NCBI GenBank assembly: GCA_003247575.1 | Contig: QJZC01000062.1 | Span: 34,390 to 98,389, forward strand | Direction of reading: 5' to 3' | Source: Pseudomonadota bacterium | GTDB taxonomy: Bacteria > Myxococcota_A > UBA9160 > SZUA-336 | Length of the DNA: 64,000 bases | Shown here: piece after piece, positions 41,781 to 49,844 of the stretch | How positions within the stretch are numbered: position 1 is the first letter of the stretch | How the letters are laid out: every line of letters starts with the position of its first letter | Translations under genes and position numbers: made by a program | The notes under the pieces: generated by a model | Told to the model about the DNA's origin: nothing | Database searches by the model: none | The model's input: only the letters and a program-made list of their open reading frames with translations

Positions 41781-44744
41781 ATGACTGTCTATCGCGATCC
41801 ACAACGCTCAGGCCCCCGTCGATTGCTCCTTGGTTGCCTCGTGCTGGGTGCCAGCTTGAGCTTGTTCGCGTGTGCGCTGGAGGGGGGACGATCGAAGTCT
41901 CGCACCACTCGCGCGTCTGGACCCGCCGTCGCCGAGTTCAGTGATGCTGATTCGCTCGGCGTCCTGCGCCCGCAGGTCCTCGAGGCGTCGAAGCTGGCTC
42001 AGCTGCCGCTGGATGCGCGGCTCCCGCTCACGCCCGACGTACGTTCCGGCCAGCTCGCCAATGGCTTCCGCTTCTTCATCCGGCGCAGCACGGAGCCCGC
42101 CGGACGCGCCGAGCTCCGTTTCGTGATCGATGCCGGCTCGCTGATGGAGAACGAAGAAGAGCGAGGTCTCGCGCACTTCATGGAGCACATGCTGTTCAAT
42201 GGAACACGGCGTTTCCCAGGGAAGAACGTGATGCTCACCCTGCAGGATCTCGGCACTTTCAACGCCTACACCGGCTACGACGACACCGTCTGCGTACTCA
42301 AAGTTCCCACCGAGAATCTCGCCAACCTCGCCGTGACCTTCGACATCATGCAGGACTGGGCTACCGGGGTGCTGCTCGATCCCGCCGAGATCAACGCCGA
42401 ACGCGGGGTCATCATCGAGGAGCGCCGTATGCGCAACCTATCCGCCGGCGGACGGGCGGCCCAGACCGTCCGCGCGCTCTATCTGGATGGGTCTCGCTAC
42501 GCGGAGCGCTCGCCGATCGGGCTCGTCGAGGTGATCAAGACGGTGCCGCGGGACACGCTCGAGAACTTCTATCGGACCTGGTACCGACCGGATCGGATGG
42601 CGGTGATCGCCGTCGGCGACTTCGATCCGGCGAAGGTCGAGGCGATGATTCTCGAGCGATTCTCTGGGCTTCAGAATCCACCCAAGGCGGTGTCGCGGCC
42701 GCCGTCCGAAGTCCCCGATCACGCGAAGCCGCTCTTCGCCGTGCTGACGGACTCCGAACAGCCGGTCACTGAGGTGACCGTCGGCTGGAAGCGGTTGGCT
42801 CCCGCACTGGTGACCGTGGGCAGCTACCGAGACTTCTTGATCTATCAGCTCTTCGATCGGATGCTTGCGTTCCGCCTGCTCGAGGCTGCGCAGAGTCCGG
42901 AAGCTCCGATGATCCAGCCGACCGTGGGCCGCTCGCTGTTCGTTCGCGAGCTCGAGGTCTGGAGTGCTGGGACTCTCGCGCGGGAGGGGCAGGCGCCAGA
43001 GGCGCTGGAGGCGCTGTTGGCCGAGGTCGAACGCGTGAGGCGGTTCGGGTTCGCGCGCGGTGAGTTCGCGCGCGCGAAGCAGGACATCGCGGCTTCGTAC
43101 GAGCGAGCCGCTGCGGAGCAGGTCAATACGCCGTCGCTCAGTCTGGCCGATGAGCTCGTGCGGCATGTGACGACGGATGAACCGGTTCCGGGGATCGCGG
43201 CAGAGCAGGCGCTGGCTGCGCGCTTTCTTCCGACGATCACGCTCGACGACTTGAACCGCGAGGCGCGCCGACTGGGTCCGGAAAATCGTGTGGTCGTCGT
43301 CCGGAGTCCAGAGAAGGACGGGCTCGTGCCTCCCAAGGAGGCCGATCTCGCGGCTGCGATGGAGCGGGTTCGCAAGAGCGAGCTGACAGCGTACGAGGAG
43401 GAACAGACCGAAGCGGAGCTCCTGGCCGAGATTCCCGAGCCGGCCGAGATCGTCGAACGGCGCGAGATTCCCGAGATTGGCGCCGTGGAGATCGTGCTCG
43501 AGAACGGCGCGCGCGTGCTCTACAAGCAGACGGGCATTCGCGAGCAAGAGGTCCTGTTCGCCGCGAGCAGTCCCGGAGGAGCCTCGCTCGTCTCCGATGC
43601 AGACTATGCAGAGGCGAGCCTGGCACCGCGTGTGGCCGCCGAGGCAGGGGTGGGGCGATTCTCGCGCCTCGATCTGTTGAAGGTCCTCTCGGGTAGGGAG
43701 ATCACGGTATTCCCATTGATCGATGACTACTTCGAGGGCCTCCAGGGTGAGGCGCGCACTGCCGATCTCACCTCGCTCTTTCAGCTCGTGCATCTCTACT
43801 TCACCGAGCCACGCGTCGATGCGTCGGCATTCGAACGCGTACGCGGCGAGTACGTCACTCGGCTCCAGAATCTGCAGGCGGTACCGGAGGCCGAGTTCGA
43901 GAAGGTGGTGAACGAGCTGCTCTACGGAGACACGATCCGAGCCGGCTTGCTACCGCTCGAGGAAGTGGAGAAGCTCGACTCCGACCGCCTCTTCTCGATC
44001 TTCCGCGAGCGCTTTTCGAACGCCGCCGATTTCTCCTTCTCGTTCGTGGGCAGCTTCGATCCTGCCGAGCTCGAGGATCTGGCGCGGCGCTATATCGGCA
44101 CGTTGCCCGCTACGGCCGCGCGCGAGAACTTCGTCGATCATCTGAAGGATCCTCCGGATACGGTCGTGAGGCGAACCGTCGTACGTGGCAAGGAGAACCG
44201 CAGTCGCGTGCGCTTGCTCTTCGAGGGGTCGCTCGATCGCATCACGCCCCAGACGTACATGTTGGCGACCTTGCTCAAGCAGGCGCTGGGCGAGCTGCTG
44301 TCCTCGGAGCTGCGCGAAGCGCGTGGTGCGGTGTACGACGTGGCGACCGTGGTGAGCGTATTCGAGATCCCGAGCCCGAGCTACCGCGTGAGCGTGGACT
44401 TCACGACGGATCCTCAGCGCGTAGACGAGCTGATCGGGGCGGTCTTTGCCAACATCAAGACCTTGCGCGAGCGCGGGCCATCCGAACTGACGGTGGCTGT
44501 CGTGCGTGAGAGCGAGCGCCGCGATCGTGAGGAGTCGCTGGCCAGCAACGGCTTCTGGCTCGGAATTCTAGAGAGGATCGGGAAGCTTCCGAACTTCGAT
44601 CCCGCCGAGGTGGCGGCGTTCGAGGCACAGTTCGGCCAGCTGACGGCCGGCGACGTGCGTGAGTTTGCGCAACGGGTGCTGAGTCCGAATCGCTATGTTC
44701 AGGTGGTGCTCGTACCCGAAAACGCACAGGGTGCGGCCGAGTGA
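41781..44744 (+). CDS. M16 family (insulinase-like) zinc metallopeptidase, lipoprotein
   Basis: 987 aa. Lipoprotein signal (LGASLSLFAC), then the catalytic M16 half with the inverted zinc motif HFMEHMLFNGT (HXXEH) and the downstream Glu in ERGVIIEERRM. Middle domains follow, then a second M16 half without zinc ligands (about residues 560-980), as usual in PqqL/pitrilysin-type enzymes. It would degrade peptides in the periplasm or at the outer membrane. ATG 41781 with AAAGGAG upstream. A single long gene rather than the two-gene M16 arrangement. Convergent with the heme monooxygenase gene. Confidence 0.95.
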   Translation: MTVYRDPQRSGPRRLLLGCLVLGASLSLFACALEGGRSKSRTTRASGPAVAEFSDADSLGVLRPQVLEASKLAQLPLDARLPLTPDVRSGQLANGFRFFIRRSTEPAGRAELRFVIDAGSLMENEEERGLAHFMEHMLFNGTRRFPGKNVMLTLQDLGTFNAYTGYDDTVCVLKVPTENLANLAVTFDIMQDWATGVLLDPAEINAERGVIIEERRMRNLSAGGRAAQTVRALYLDGSRYAERSPIGLVEVIKTVPRDTLENFYRTWYRPDRMAVIAVGDFDPAKVEAMILERFSGLQNPPKAVSRPPSEVPDHAKPLFAVLTDSEQPVTEVTVGWKRLAPALVTVGSYRDFLIYQLFDRMLAFRLLEAAQSPEAPMIQPTVGRSLFVRELEVWSAGTLAREGQAPEALEALLAEVERVRRFGFARGEFARAKQDIAASYERAAAEQVNTPSLSLADELVRHVTTDEPVPGIAAEQALAARFLPTITLDDLNREARRLGPENRVVVVRSPEKDGLVPPKEADLAAAMERVRKSELTAYEEEQTEAELLAEIPEPAEIVERREIPEIGAVEIVLENGARVLYKQTGIREQEVLFAASSPGGASLVSDADYAEASLAPRVAAEAGVGRFSRLDLLKVLSGREITVFPLIDDYFEGLQGEARTADLTSLFQLVHLYFTEPRVDASAFERVRGEYVTRLQNLQAVPEAEFEKVVNELLYGDTIRAGLLPLEEVEKLDSDRLFSIFRERFSNAADFSFSFVGSFDPAELEDLARRYIGTLPATAARENFVDHLKDPPDTVVRRTVVRGKENRSRVRLLFEGSLDRITPQTYMLATLLKQALGELLSSELREARGAVYDVATVVSVFEIPSPSYRVSVDFTTDPQRVDELIGAVFANIKTLRERGPSELTVAVVRESERRDREESLASNGFWLGILERIGKLPNFDPAEVAAFEAQFGQLTAGDVREFAQRVLSPNRYVQVVLVPENAQGAAE

Positions 44745-44793
44745 GGCCACTCGGCTGAGCCCTGGAGTGCCGCGGTGTCTTCCTCTGCGGCGC

Positions 44794-45099
44794 TCACATC
44801 GGCACCTCCTCGAACGTCTCGAGCCTCGGGCCGCCCAGGTAGGTTCCCTTGGGAGCCTGCGCCTTCGCGTGGGCACGCCTGAAGTGGTCTGACTGCGTCC
44901 AAGCCTCGAAGGCCGCGCGGGATTCCCACACCGTGTGCGACGCATACAGGGTGTGGTCCGCCTCGCGGGGCCCGCGCAGTAGATGAAAGCTCTCGAATCC
45001 TGGGACCTCCGATAGGTAGGTCTCGCGGGTTCTCCAGAGCTCTTCGAAGCCCTCTTCGAATCCGAGTGCGATCTTGAATCGGTTCATAGCGATGAACAT
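44794..45099 (-). CDS. Heme-degrading monooxygenase (ABM fold, IsdG/MhuD-like)
   Basis: 101 aa. ATG at 45099 has AGGAG 6 nt upstream and gives the family N-terminus MFIAMNRFKIALGFE, where the Asn is the IsdG-type catalytic Asn. Trp and His of the triad occur in FEAWTQSDHFRRAHAKA. ABM-fold heme oxygenases open heme to release iron. A Fur-box-like palindrome lies 114-128 bp upstream, fitting iron control. A generic antibiotic-biosynthesis monooxygenase is the alternative, but the Asn/Trp/His set and the Fur box favour heme use. Confidence 0.85.
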   Translation of the reverse strand: MFIAMNRFKIALGFEEGFEELWRTRETYLSEVPGFESFHLLRGPREADHTLYASHTVWESRAAFEAWTQSDHFRRAHAKAQAPKGTYLGGPRLETFEEVPM

Positions 45100-45212
45100 C
45101 TGGGTCTCCTGGTGCGCGAGGGGTGCGCCTGCGGGTAGAGCGAACGGCGATGCTGCCACAGGAGGTCCGAGTTGAGGAAGGCCCAGGAAACAGGGGCCTT
45201 AGTTGTTGAAAT

Positions 45213-45227
45213 TGAAAATCGTTTTCA
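45213..45227 (-). promoter_or_regulatory. Fur-box-like operator
   Basis: TGAAAA-TCG-TTTTCA, an inverted repeat with 6-bp perfect arms in an AT-rich island (45202-45235) of otherwise GC-rich DNA. It resembles the 7-1-7 Fur recognition element and lies in the promoter region of the heme monooxygenase. Binding is inferred. Confidence 0.7.
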
Positions 45228-45364
45228 TTAAAATCCTGGACGTTCCGTAGTTGAACGCCTCCAACCGCCGGCCCCGGAAGACATGTGTCCCCTTTGTCTT
45301 CCGGGGCCCTTGGCGCCAGAGCCGACGTGAGCTCTGCTCTACCCAGAGGTCTTCGGCGCAGCCT

Positions 45365-45886
45365 TCAAGACTTGAGCCTGAGCTGCCCAATGAAGTCGCG
45401 CTTGCCAACCGGAGCCCCCTTCATGCGAAGGATGTCGTACGCCGTAGTCGCATGAAAGAAGAAGTTCGGAATGGAGAACGAGAGCAGGAATCCTGCTCCT
45501 GTGAAGCGCAGCTCGTATGTTCCAATCCTGAACACCACCTCCCGTTCGGCTAGCGCTTCGACTTCGTCGCGCGAGACTCCCTCCAGTTCGGTCAGTGCAT
45601 CGCTGACTCGCGCCTGAAGGGCCGCGTAGTCCGGTGTGCCCAGATCCGAGGGAGGGGCGAATTCGCCGCGCCGAGCTCCCTCCAGTGCCCCCAGTGAGTG
45701 GTGCGTGACGGAGACAATCTGGAACTGAAGTGGAGCCATATCCGGGTAGAGCCTCGTCGCGACGATCTCGGCCAGATCGGTGCCTTCTGCCTCGAAATGC
45801 TTGGCGGACTTGTCCAGAAAGCCGACGACGGCGCCCAAGGTCTGCAGGTAGCTTGCGATCGTCGCATCGTAGAGAGAGAGAGTCAT
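45365..45886 (-). CDS. DUF1993 family protein
   Basis: 173 aa helical protein matching the DUF1993 family, which resembles DinB four-helix bundles: MTLSLYDATIASYLQTLGAV at the start, FIPNFFFH-like segment FSIPNFFFHATTAYDILRM near the C-terminus. Potential His ligands: VTHHSLGALEG and FFFHATTAYD. Cytoplasmic; function unknown. It lies upstream of the heme monooxygenase on the same strand, but the Fur-box promoter between them suggests separate transcription. Confidence 0.82.
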   Translation of the reverse strand: MTLSLYDATIASYLQTLGAVVGFLDKSAKHFEAEGTDLAEIVATRLYPDMAPLQFQIVSVTHHSLGALEGARRGEFAPPSDLGTPDYAALQARVSDALTELEGVSRDEVEALAEREVVFRIGTYELRFTGAGFLLSFSIPNFFFHATTAYDILRMKGAPVGKRDFIGQLRLKS

Positions 45887-46033
45887 GGAGTACGCATCCT
45901 CTTGGAAATTGGTTGTCCGCAGTCTGGCACATTCCGGGCGAGTCCATGCCGAATCTCGTTCGGGGTGGGCTCGGTAGGTCGGAGTCTCTGCTGGACTTGC
46001 TGGGTGCTCGAAGAGCTGTGGTAGTCGAAGGTT

Positions 46034-46061
46034 TTGATTATTCGATAGGGATAACTAGAAT
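46034..46061 (+). promoter_or_regulatory. Sigma-70-like promoter candidate
   Basis: TTGATT, 16-nt spacer, TAGAAT in an AT-rich patch. If used for the DUF1111/ankyrin genes it would give a leader of about 420 nt. Could equally be chance. Confidence 0.35.
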
Positions 46062-46235
46062 AAACAAGGCGCCAATATCGAATGCGATCGAATGCCGCGA
46101 TGGGTACTTCGGGCGACACTGGGCATTGGTGCTGCTGGCTTTGCCAATTGAGCTTTCGAGATTGCTGTCGATCGGTTCGTGTTCGTGTCGCGCTGGGAGT
46201 CCGGGCGTCATCCTCTCGAAGTCGGGATGAGCCGG

Positions 46236-46292
46236 TGAAGACCCACGTGGTGCAGTTTAGGCGACGCTTTTTGGTGTGTTGAAGGGTCTTCA
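46236..46292. repeat. 9-bp inverted repeat in DUF1111 leader
   Basis: TGAAGACCC (46236-46244) and GGGTCTTCA (46284-46292) are perfect inverted copies around 39 nt. Could form a stem-loop in the leader RNA or be an operator. Confidence 0.5.
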
Positions 46293-46491
46293 TGTGCGGG
46301 GGCTTGTCAACGCGCTCGCAAAAACTGGCCAAGCTGCAAAAACGTGGGAGAAATCCGCGTAATTCTGTGGAACGATTCCTGTCTTCACGACAAGGAGTCG
46401 AGCGCTACGTGCCACCGCGTGCTCTTGCTCGGCTGGGCGCAGCCGTACTCCCACAGTCGTGCCAAACCCGAGGCGGCTAGTGGAGGAATGC

Positions 46492-48144
46492 ATGATTCGT
46501 AAAAGAATTGGATGCTTGGTTCTCATTGGGCTGTTTGCGCCTGAACTCGCTCTCGCCCAGGACGATCGTGCGGAGCAGGAGGCACTGGTGCTGGACCTGC
46601 AACAACCTGCTGCAGGGAGGGCCGATCTCTCACCTGCGCCCAATCCCGGCGAAGGCCTCGCACTCGGCAGACCGGGTGGACCTCCTCGACCCGGCGTGGA
46701 TCCTGGGATCGAGGGCCCGAACCATCCAGACATCGCGTCGCATGAACAGCTCGTACGCATGTTGAATCGAGGCGGTCCCGCACTCGACACGATACGTCGG
46801 CAAGGACTCTCGGTGTTCTCGACTCCCTTCAACGTGCTCGACGGGCTTGGTGACGGTCCCTTCGATCCCGGTGAGATCAACACACGCGCCTTCGGAATGA
46901 GGCCGACACTCCAGGGAAATGGACAATTCCTACGCGTCAATGGGCTCGATGCGCAGAGCTGCAACGAGTGCCACTCGGTCGTGAGCAATGCGACCTCGCC
47001 GCCCACACTGGGGCTCGCAGGCGTCGGGGGAATCGTAACGAACGCGATCATCATGCCGACCTTGATCGATGTGGCGGATTCGCTGGACGATCGCGTGGTC
47101 TTCCAACCCGGTCATGATCCTGAGCTTCCGCTCGAGTTCGATGGGGTCGCCGACTTCAATGGACGCTTCGCGAATCCTCCCTTCCTATTCGGTGGCGGCG
47201 GTGTCGAGCTGCTCGCCAAGGAGATGACGATCGATCTGCAGAATGCTCTCGCTCTCGCTCGCACATCTCCGCAAGGCACCAGCGTTCAGCTGACGACCCA
47301 CGGTGTGGACTTCGGCTCCATCACTTCTCTCGGAAACGGAGATGTCGACCTGGGTGGCGTCGTGGGCGTGGGACCGGAGGACATCGATTCGGTCGCACCG
47401 GAGTCCGCCTTGGTCGTGCGTCCCTTCGGGAGGAAGGGAGAAAACTTCACGATGCGCGACTTCGATCGCGGCGCCATGCAGTTCCACTTCGGGATTCAGC
47501 CGGTCGAGGTCGTGGGTGCAGGGATCGATGCCGATGGGGACTTCCTGGCCGACGAGGTGACGGTGGGAGAGATGACGGCTCTGCATGTATTCGACGTAAC
47601 CAACCCGCCTCCGTTCATTGCCGCGCTCGACCCGCAAGCGGTGCGCGGCTTCCTCAGCTTCCTGGATATCGGTTGTGCGGACTGCCACCGGCCCGTTCTT
47701 CGGACCCGCGGCCGGACCGTTCCGCTGGCTCATCCCGAAGTAGATACCGACCCCACTGCGAACGTGTACGCGAACATCAATCTGCTCAGCGCTGGCTTCG
47801 TGCCCGATCCCCTCGGGGGAGTCTTCGTGCCACTCTTCGCGGACCTGAAGCGGCACGACATGGGGGACCGTCTCGCAGAAAGCTTCGAGGTCGACGATCC
47901 CGCAGCGATCGGGAATCGGCGTTTCACTACGGCGCGCCTCTGGGGGATCGCGGACACCGCTCCATACCTGCACGATGGGCGTGCAACGACCTTGTTCGAT
48001 GCGATCGAGTTCCATGGGGGCGAAGCTCAGGATGCGCGCGACCGCTTCGTGGCGCTTCCGGTGCAGACCCGACGAGCCTTGATTGCATTCCTGAAGACGC
48101 TCAAGACGCCGGAGCGCCCGAACGAGGAGCTCGTGTCGCCCTAG
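46492..48144 (+). CDS. Secreted di-heme oxidoreductase, DUF1111/DHOR family (paralogue 2)
   Basis: 550 aa. ATG 46492 after GGAGG; signal peptide to about APELALA. Heme sites CNECH (residues 157-161) and CADCH (395-399). Shared with the paralogue at 10363: VELLAKEMTIDLQNALA versus LLAEEMTADLQGITM, FNFG-type QFHFGIQPVEVV versus HMELGMQPVELT, FADLKRHDMG versus FSDLKRHDLG, and the C-terminal TAPYLHDGRATTLFDAIE plus FHGGEA. So the two are clear paralogues, diverged mainly at the N-terminus. The stop overlaps the GTG of the ankyrin lipoprotein gene by one base, so the pair is a translationally coupled unit. Confidence 0.86.
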   Translation: MIRKRIGCLVLIGLFAPELALAQDDRAEQEALVLDLQQPAAGRADLSPAPNPGEGLALGRPGGPPRPGVDPGIEGPNHPDIASHEQLVRMLNRGGPALDTIRRQGLSVFSTPFNVLDGLGDGPFDPGEINTRAFGMRPTLQGNGQFLRVNGLDAQSCNECHSVVSNATSPPTLGLAGVGGIVTNAIIMPTLIDVADSLDDRVVFQPGHDPELPLEFDGVADFNGRFANPPFLFGGGGVELLAKEMTIDLQNALALARTSPQGTSVQLTTHGVDFGSITSLGNGDVDLGGVVGVGPEDIDSVAPESALVVRPFGRKGENFTMRDFDRGAMQFHFGIQPVEVVGAGIDADGDFLADEVTVGEMTALHVFDVTNPPPFIAALDPQAVRGFLSFLDIGCADCHRPVLRTRGRTVPLAHPEVDTDPTANVYANINLLSAGFVPDPLGGVFVPLFADLKRHDMGDRLAESFEVDDPAAIGNRRFTTARLWGIADTAPYLHDGRATTLFDAIEFHGGEAQDARDRFVALPVQTRRALIAFLKTLKTPERPNEELVSP

Positions 48145-49784
48145 TGACCCTCTCTCACGGAAAGCGGGGAGTCGAGAGCTGGCCCGGTCGTCGCGCGCTC
48201 AAGATCGCGGCGGCCGGGCTCGCTCTCGCGGCCTGCAGTCCAGATGAGCCCGGGGACGTTGCGCGCGGTGGGCTCGCGCAGGGCGACACCGTGAGCGCCG
48301 AGCAGTCCTCCGCCGGGAGACGCACGTCACCCGATCGATTGCTGGAGCTTTCCGGAGTGTCGGTGCGGGACGCGCGGTCGCGCCCAGCTGAGCGCTCCAG
48401 CGACCCAAGCTCCCGCGACGCGAGTGCCACGTGTATCGAAGCCGCGAGTCGGGGCCGTTGGCGCGAGGTCACGAGCTGCTCGAATTCGGCCCCTCAGGTG
48501 CTGCAGGCGACCGGTTTGCATGGTCGTACTCTGCTGATGTACGCCGCGGCGAGTTCGGACCCCGAGCATACGGCGCGCCTGCTGCGTGCGGGAGCAGACG
48601 CGTCGGTCGCCGACGACTCGGGCAACACGGCTCTGTTCTTTCTGCCCGAGTCCGATGATCCGAGCAGTACGCGGTTGCTCCTTGCGGCAGGGGCCGACGT
48701 GAATGCGCGCAATTCGAGTGGGGCGACACCTCTGCTCGCTGCTGCAATGCTCGGATACGAGCAGATCGTCCATGCGCTTCTCGCTGCGGGAGCCAGCACG
48801 AACGTACGCGATCTCCGCGGTACGTCGCCGCTGGCTGCCGCGCTGCGGCGTGGCCACCTCGTATTGGCGGGTCGCCTCTACGACGAGACACAGTCTCTCC
48901 CTGACCAGCTCGGCGAGCTCGCAGCGCCAATCCTGACACGCGCAGCTGAGCTCGGCGAGCAAGCGAGCTTGCTCTGGATGCTCGAACGGCTGGAGTCAGA
49001 GAGCGACTGTGGCTCCCTGCTCTCGGCCGGCTTGTTCGCGGCGATATCGGCACGACAACAGGCGTCGACGCGCTTGCTTCTCGATGCACGACCGAGCTGT
49101 CGCAGCAGCTGTGATTCGGAAGGCTTGGGTCCGTTGCACCGCGCGGCGGCGATCGGATCTCCGACGATCGTCGCGACCTTGCTCGAGGACTCGGGGGCCG
49201 ATCGCGTTGCCTGCGATCCATTCGAGCGAACCCCGCTACACCTTGCCGCTCAGGAGGGACATGCGGAGATCGTTCGCAGTCTGTTGGAGGTGGGTGCCAG
49301 TGTAGACGCCACGACCGAGGCCGGCATCACGCCTCTCATGTACGCCGCGAGGCGGGGAGAGGACGAAGCCGTTCGGATCCTACTTGCTGCCGGAGCGGAA
49401 GTAGGGCGCGAGAATCGCGCAGGACATACCCCGCTCGTCTTTGCGGTGGTGTATCGCCATGTGTCGGTCGTGCGAGCCCTGCTCGACGCCGGAGCTTCTC
49501 CCAGCGGCCGCTATCGCATCGAGGCTTTCGGAAGAATCACGCCCCTCGCGCTGGCGGCCGGTCGGGGTCATGCGGAGATTGCGCGCGCTCTGATCCATGC
49601 AGGTGCCGACCTCGAAGAGGTTTCCGATGTGCCCAACGTGGGGCGCCTGACTGCGCTCTTGCTGGCCGCTCGTCATCGTCATCGCGACCTCGTCCAGGAG
49701 CTGCTCGCTGCCGGGGCGAAGTCTGATGTGCTCGACCGCGAGGGCCGAAGCTACTCCGAGCTGCTCGTGCTCTCGGAGGAATGA
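48144..49784 (+). CDS. Ankyrin-repeat lipoprotein
   Basis: 546 aa. GTG at 48144 overlaps the TAG of the DUF1111 gene (TAGTG) and is followed by a lipoprotein signal (AAAGLALAAC), which fixes the start against the longer open frame. Residues about 60-110 form a linker; then about 11 ankyrin repeats in two blocks: residues about 115-245 (GRTLLMYAAASSDPEHTARL, SGATPLLAAAMLGYEQIVHA) and about 320-540 (FERTPLHLAAQEGHAEIV, AGITPLMYAARRGEDEAVRI, GRITPLALAAGRGHAEIARA). The part between has degenerate repeats. In Pseudomonas a periplasmic ankyrin protein supports a catalase; here the partner is probably the di-heme protein encoded just before. Confidence 0.93.
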   Translation: MTLSHGKRGVESWPGRRALKIAAAGLALAACSPDEPGDVARGGLAQGDTVSAEQSSAGRRTSPDRLLELSGVSVRDARSRPAERSSDPSSRDASATCIEAASRGRWREVTSCSNSAPQVLQATGLHGRTLLMYAAASSDPEHTARLLRAGADASVADDSGNTALFFLPESDDPSSTRLLLAAGADVNARNSSGATPLLAAAMLGYEQIVHALLAAGASTNVRDLRGTSPLAAALRRGHLVLAGRLYDETQSLPDQLGELAAPILTRAAELGEQASLLWMLERLESESDCGSLLSAGLFAAISARQQASTRLLLDARPSCRSSCDSEGLGPLHRAAAIGSPTIVATLLEDSGADRVACDPFERTPLHLAAQEGHAEIVRSLLEVGASVDATTEAGITPLMYAARRGEDEAVRILLAAGAEVGRENRAGHTPLVFAVVYRHVSVVRALLDAGASPSGRYRIEAFGRITPLALAAGRGHAEIARALIHAGADLEEVSDVPNVGRLTALLLAARHRHRDLVQELLAAGAKSDVLDREGRSYSELLVLSEE

Positions 49785-49844
49785 GGCGCCGAAGGCCCAC
49801 GTTGAGCAGCCTCCGGCGCCACCTTGCTACGCTAAGATCGGCAG

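Larger units (their letters stand above)
45887..46491. other. Long intergenic region with AT-rich segment
   Basis: 605 bp without a supportable gene between divergent DUF1993 and DUF1111 genes. The part around 46030-46080 is clearly AT-richer than its surroundings. It contains the promoter candidate and inverted repeat listed separately and a good GTGGAGGA ribosome-binding site at about 46480. Confidence 0.5.

Noticed and set aside
42438..43793. 451-codon open frame antisense to the M16 peptidase
   Set aside because: Shadow; no recognisable domain.
47673..48143. N-terminal extension of the ankyrin frame overlapping the DUF1111 gene
   Set aside because: A lipoprotein signal begins right after GTG 48144, so the upstream open frame is a shadow of DUF1111 coding.
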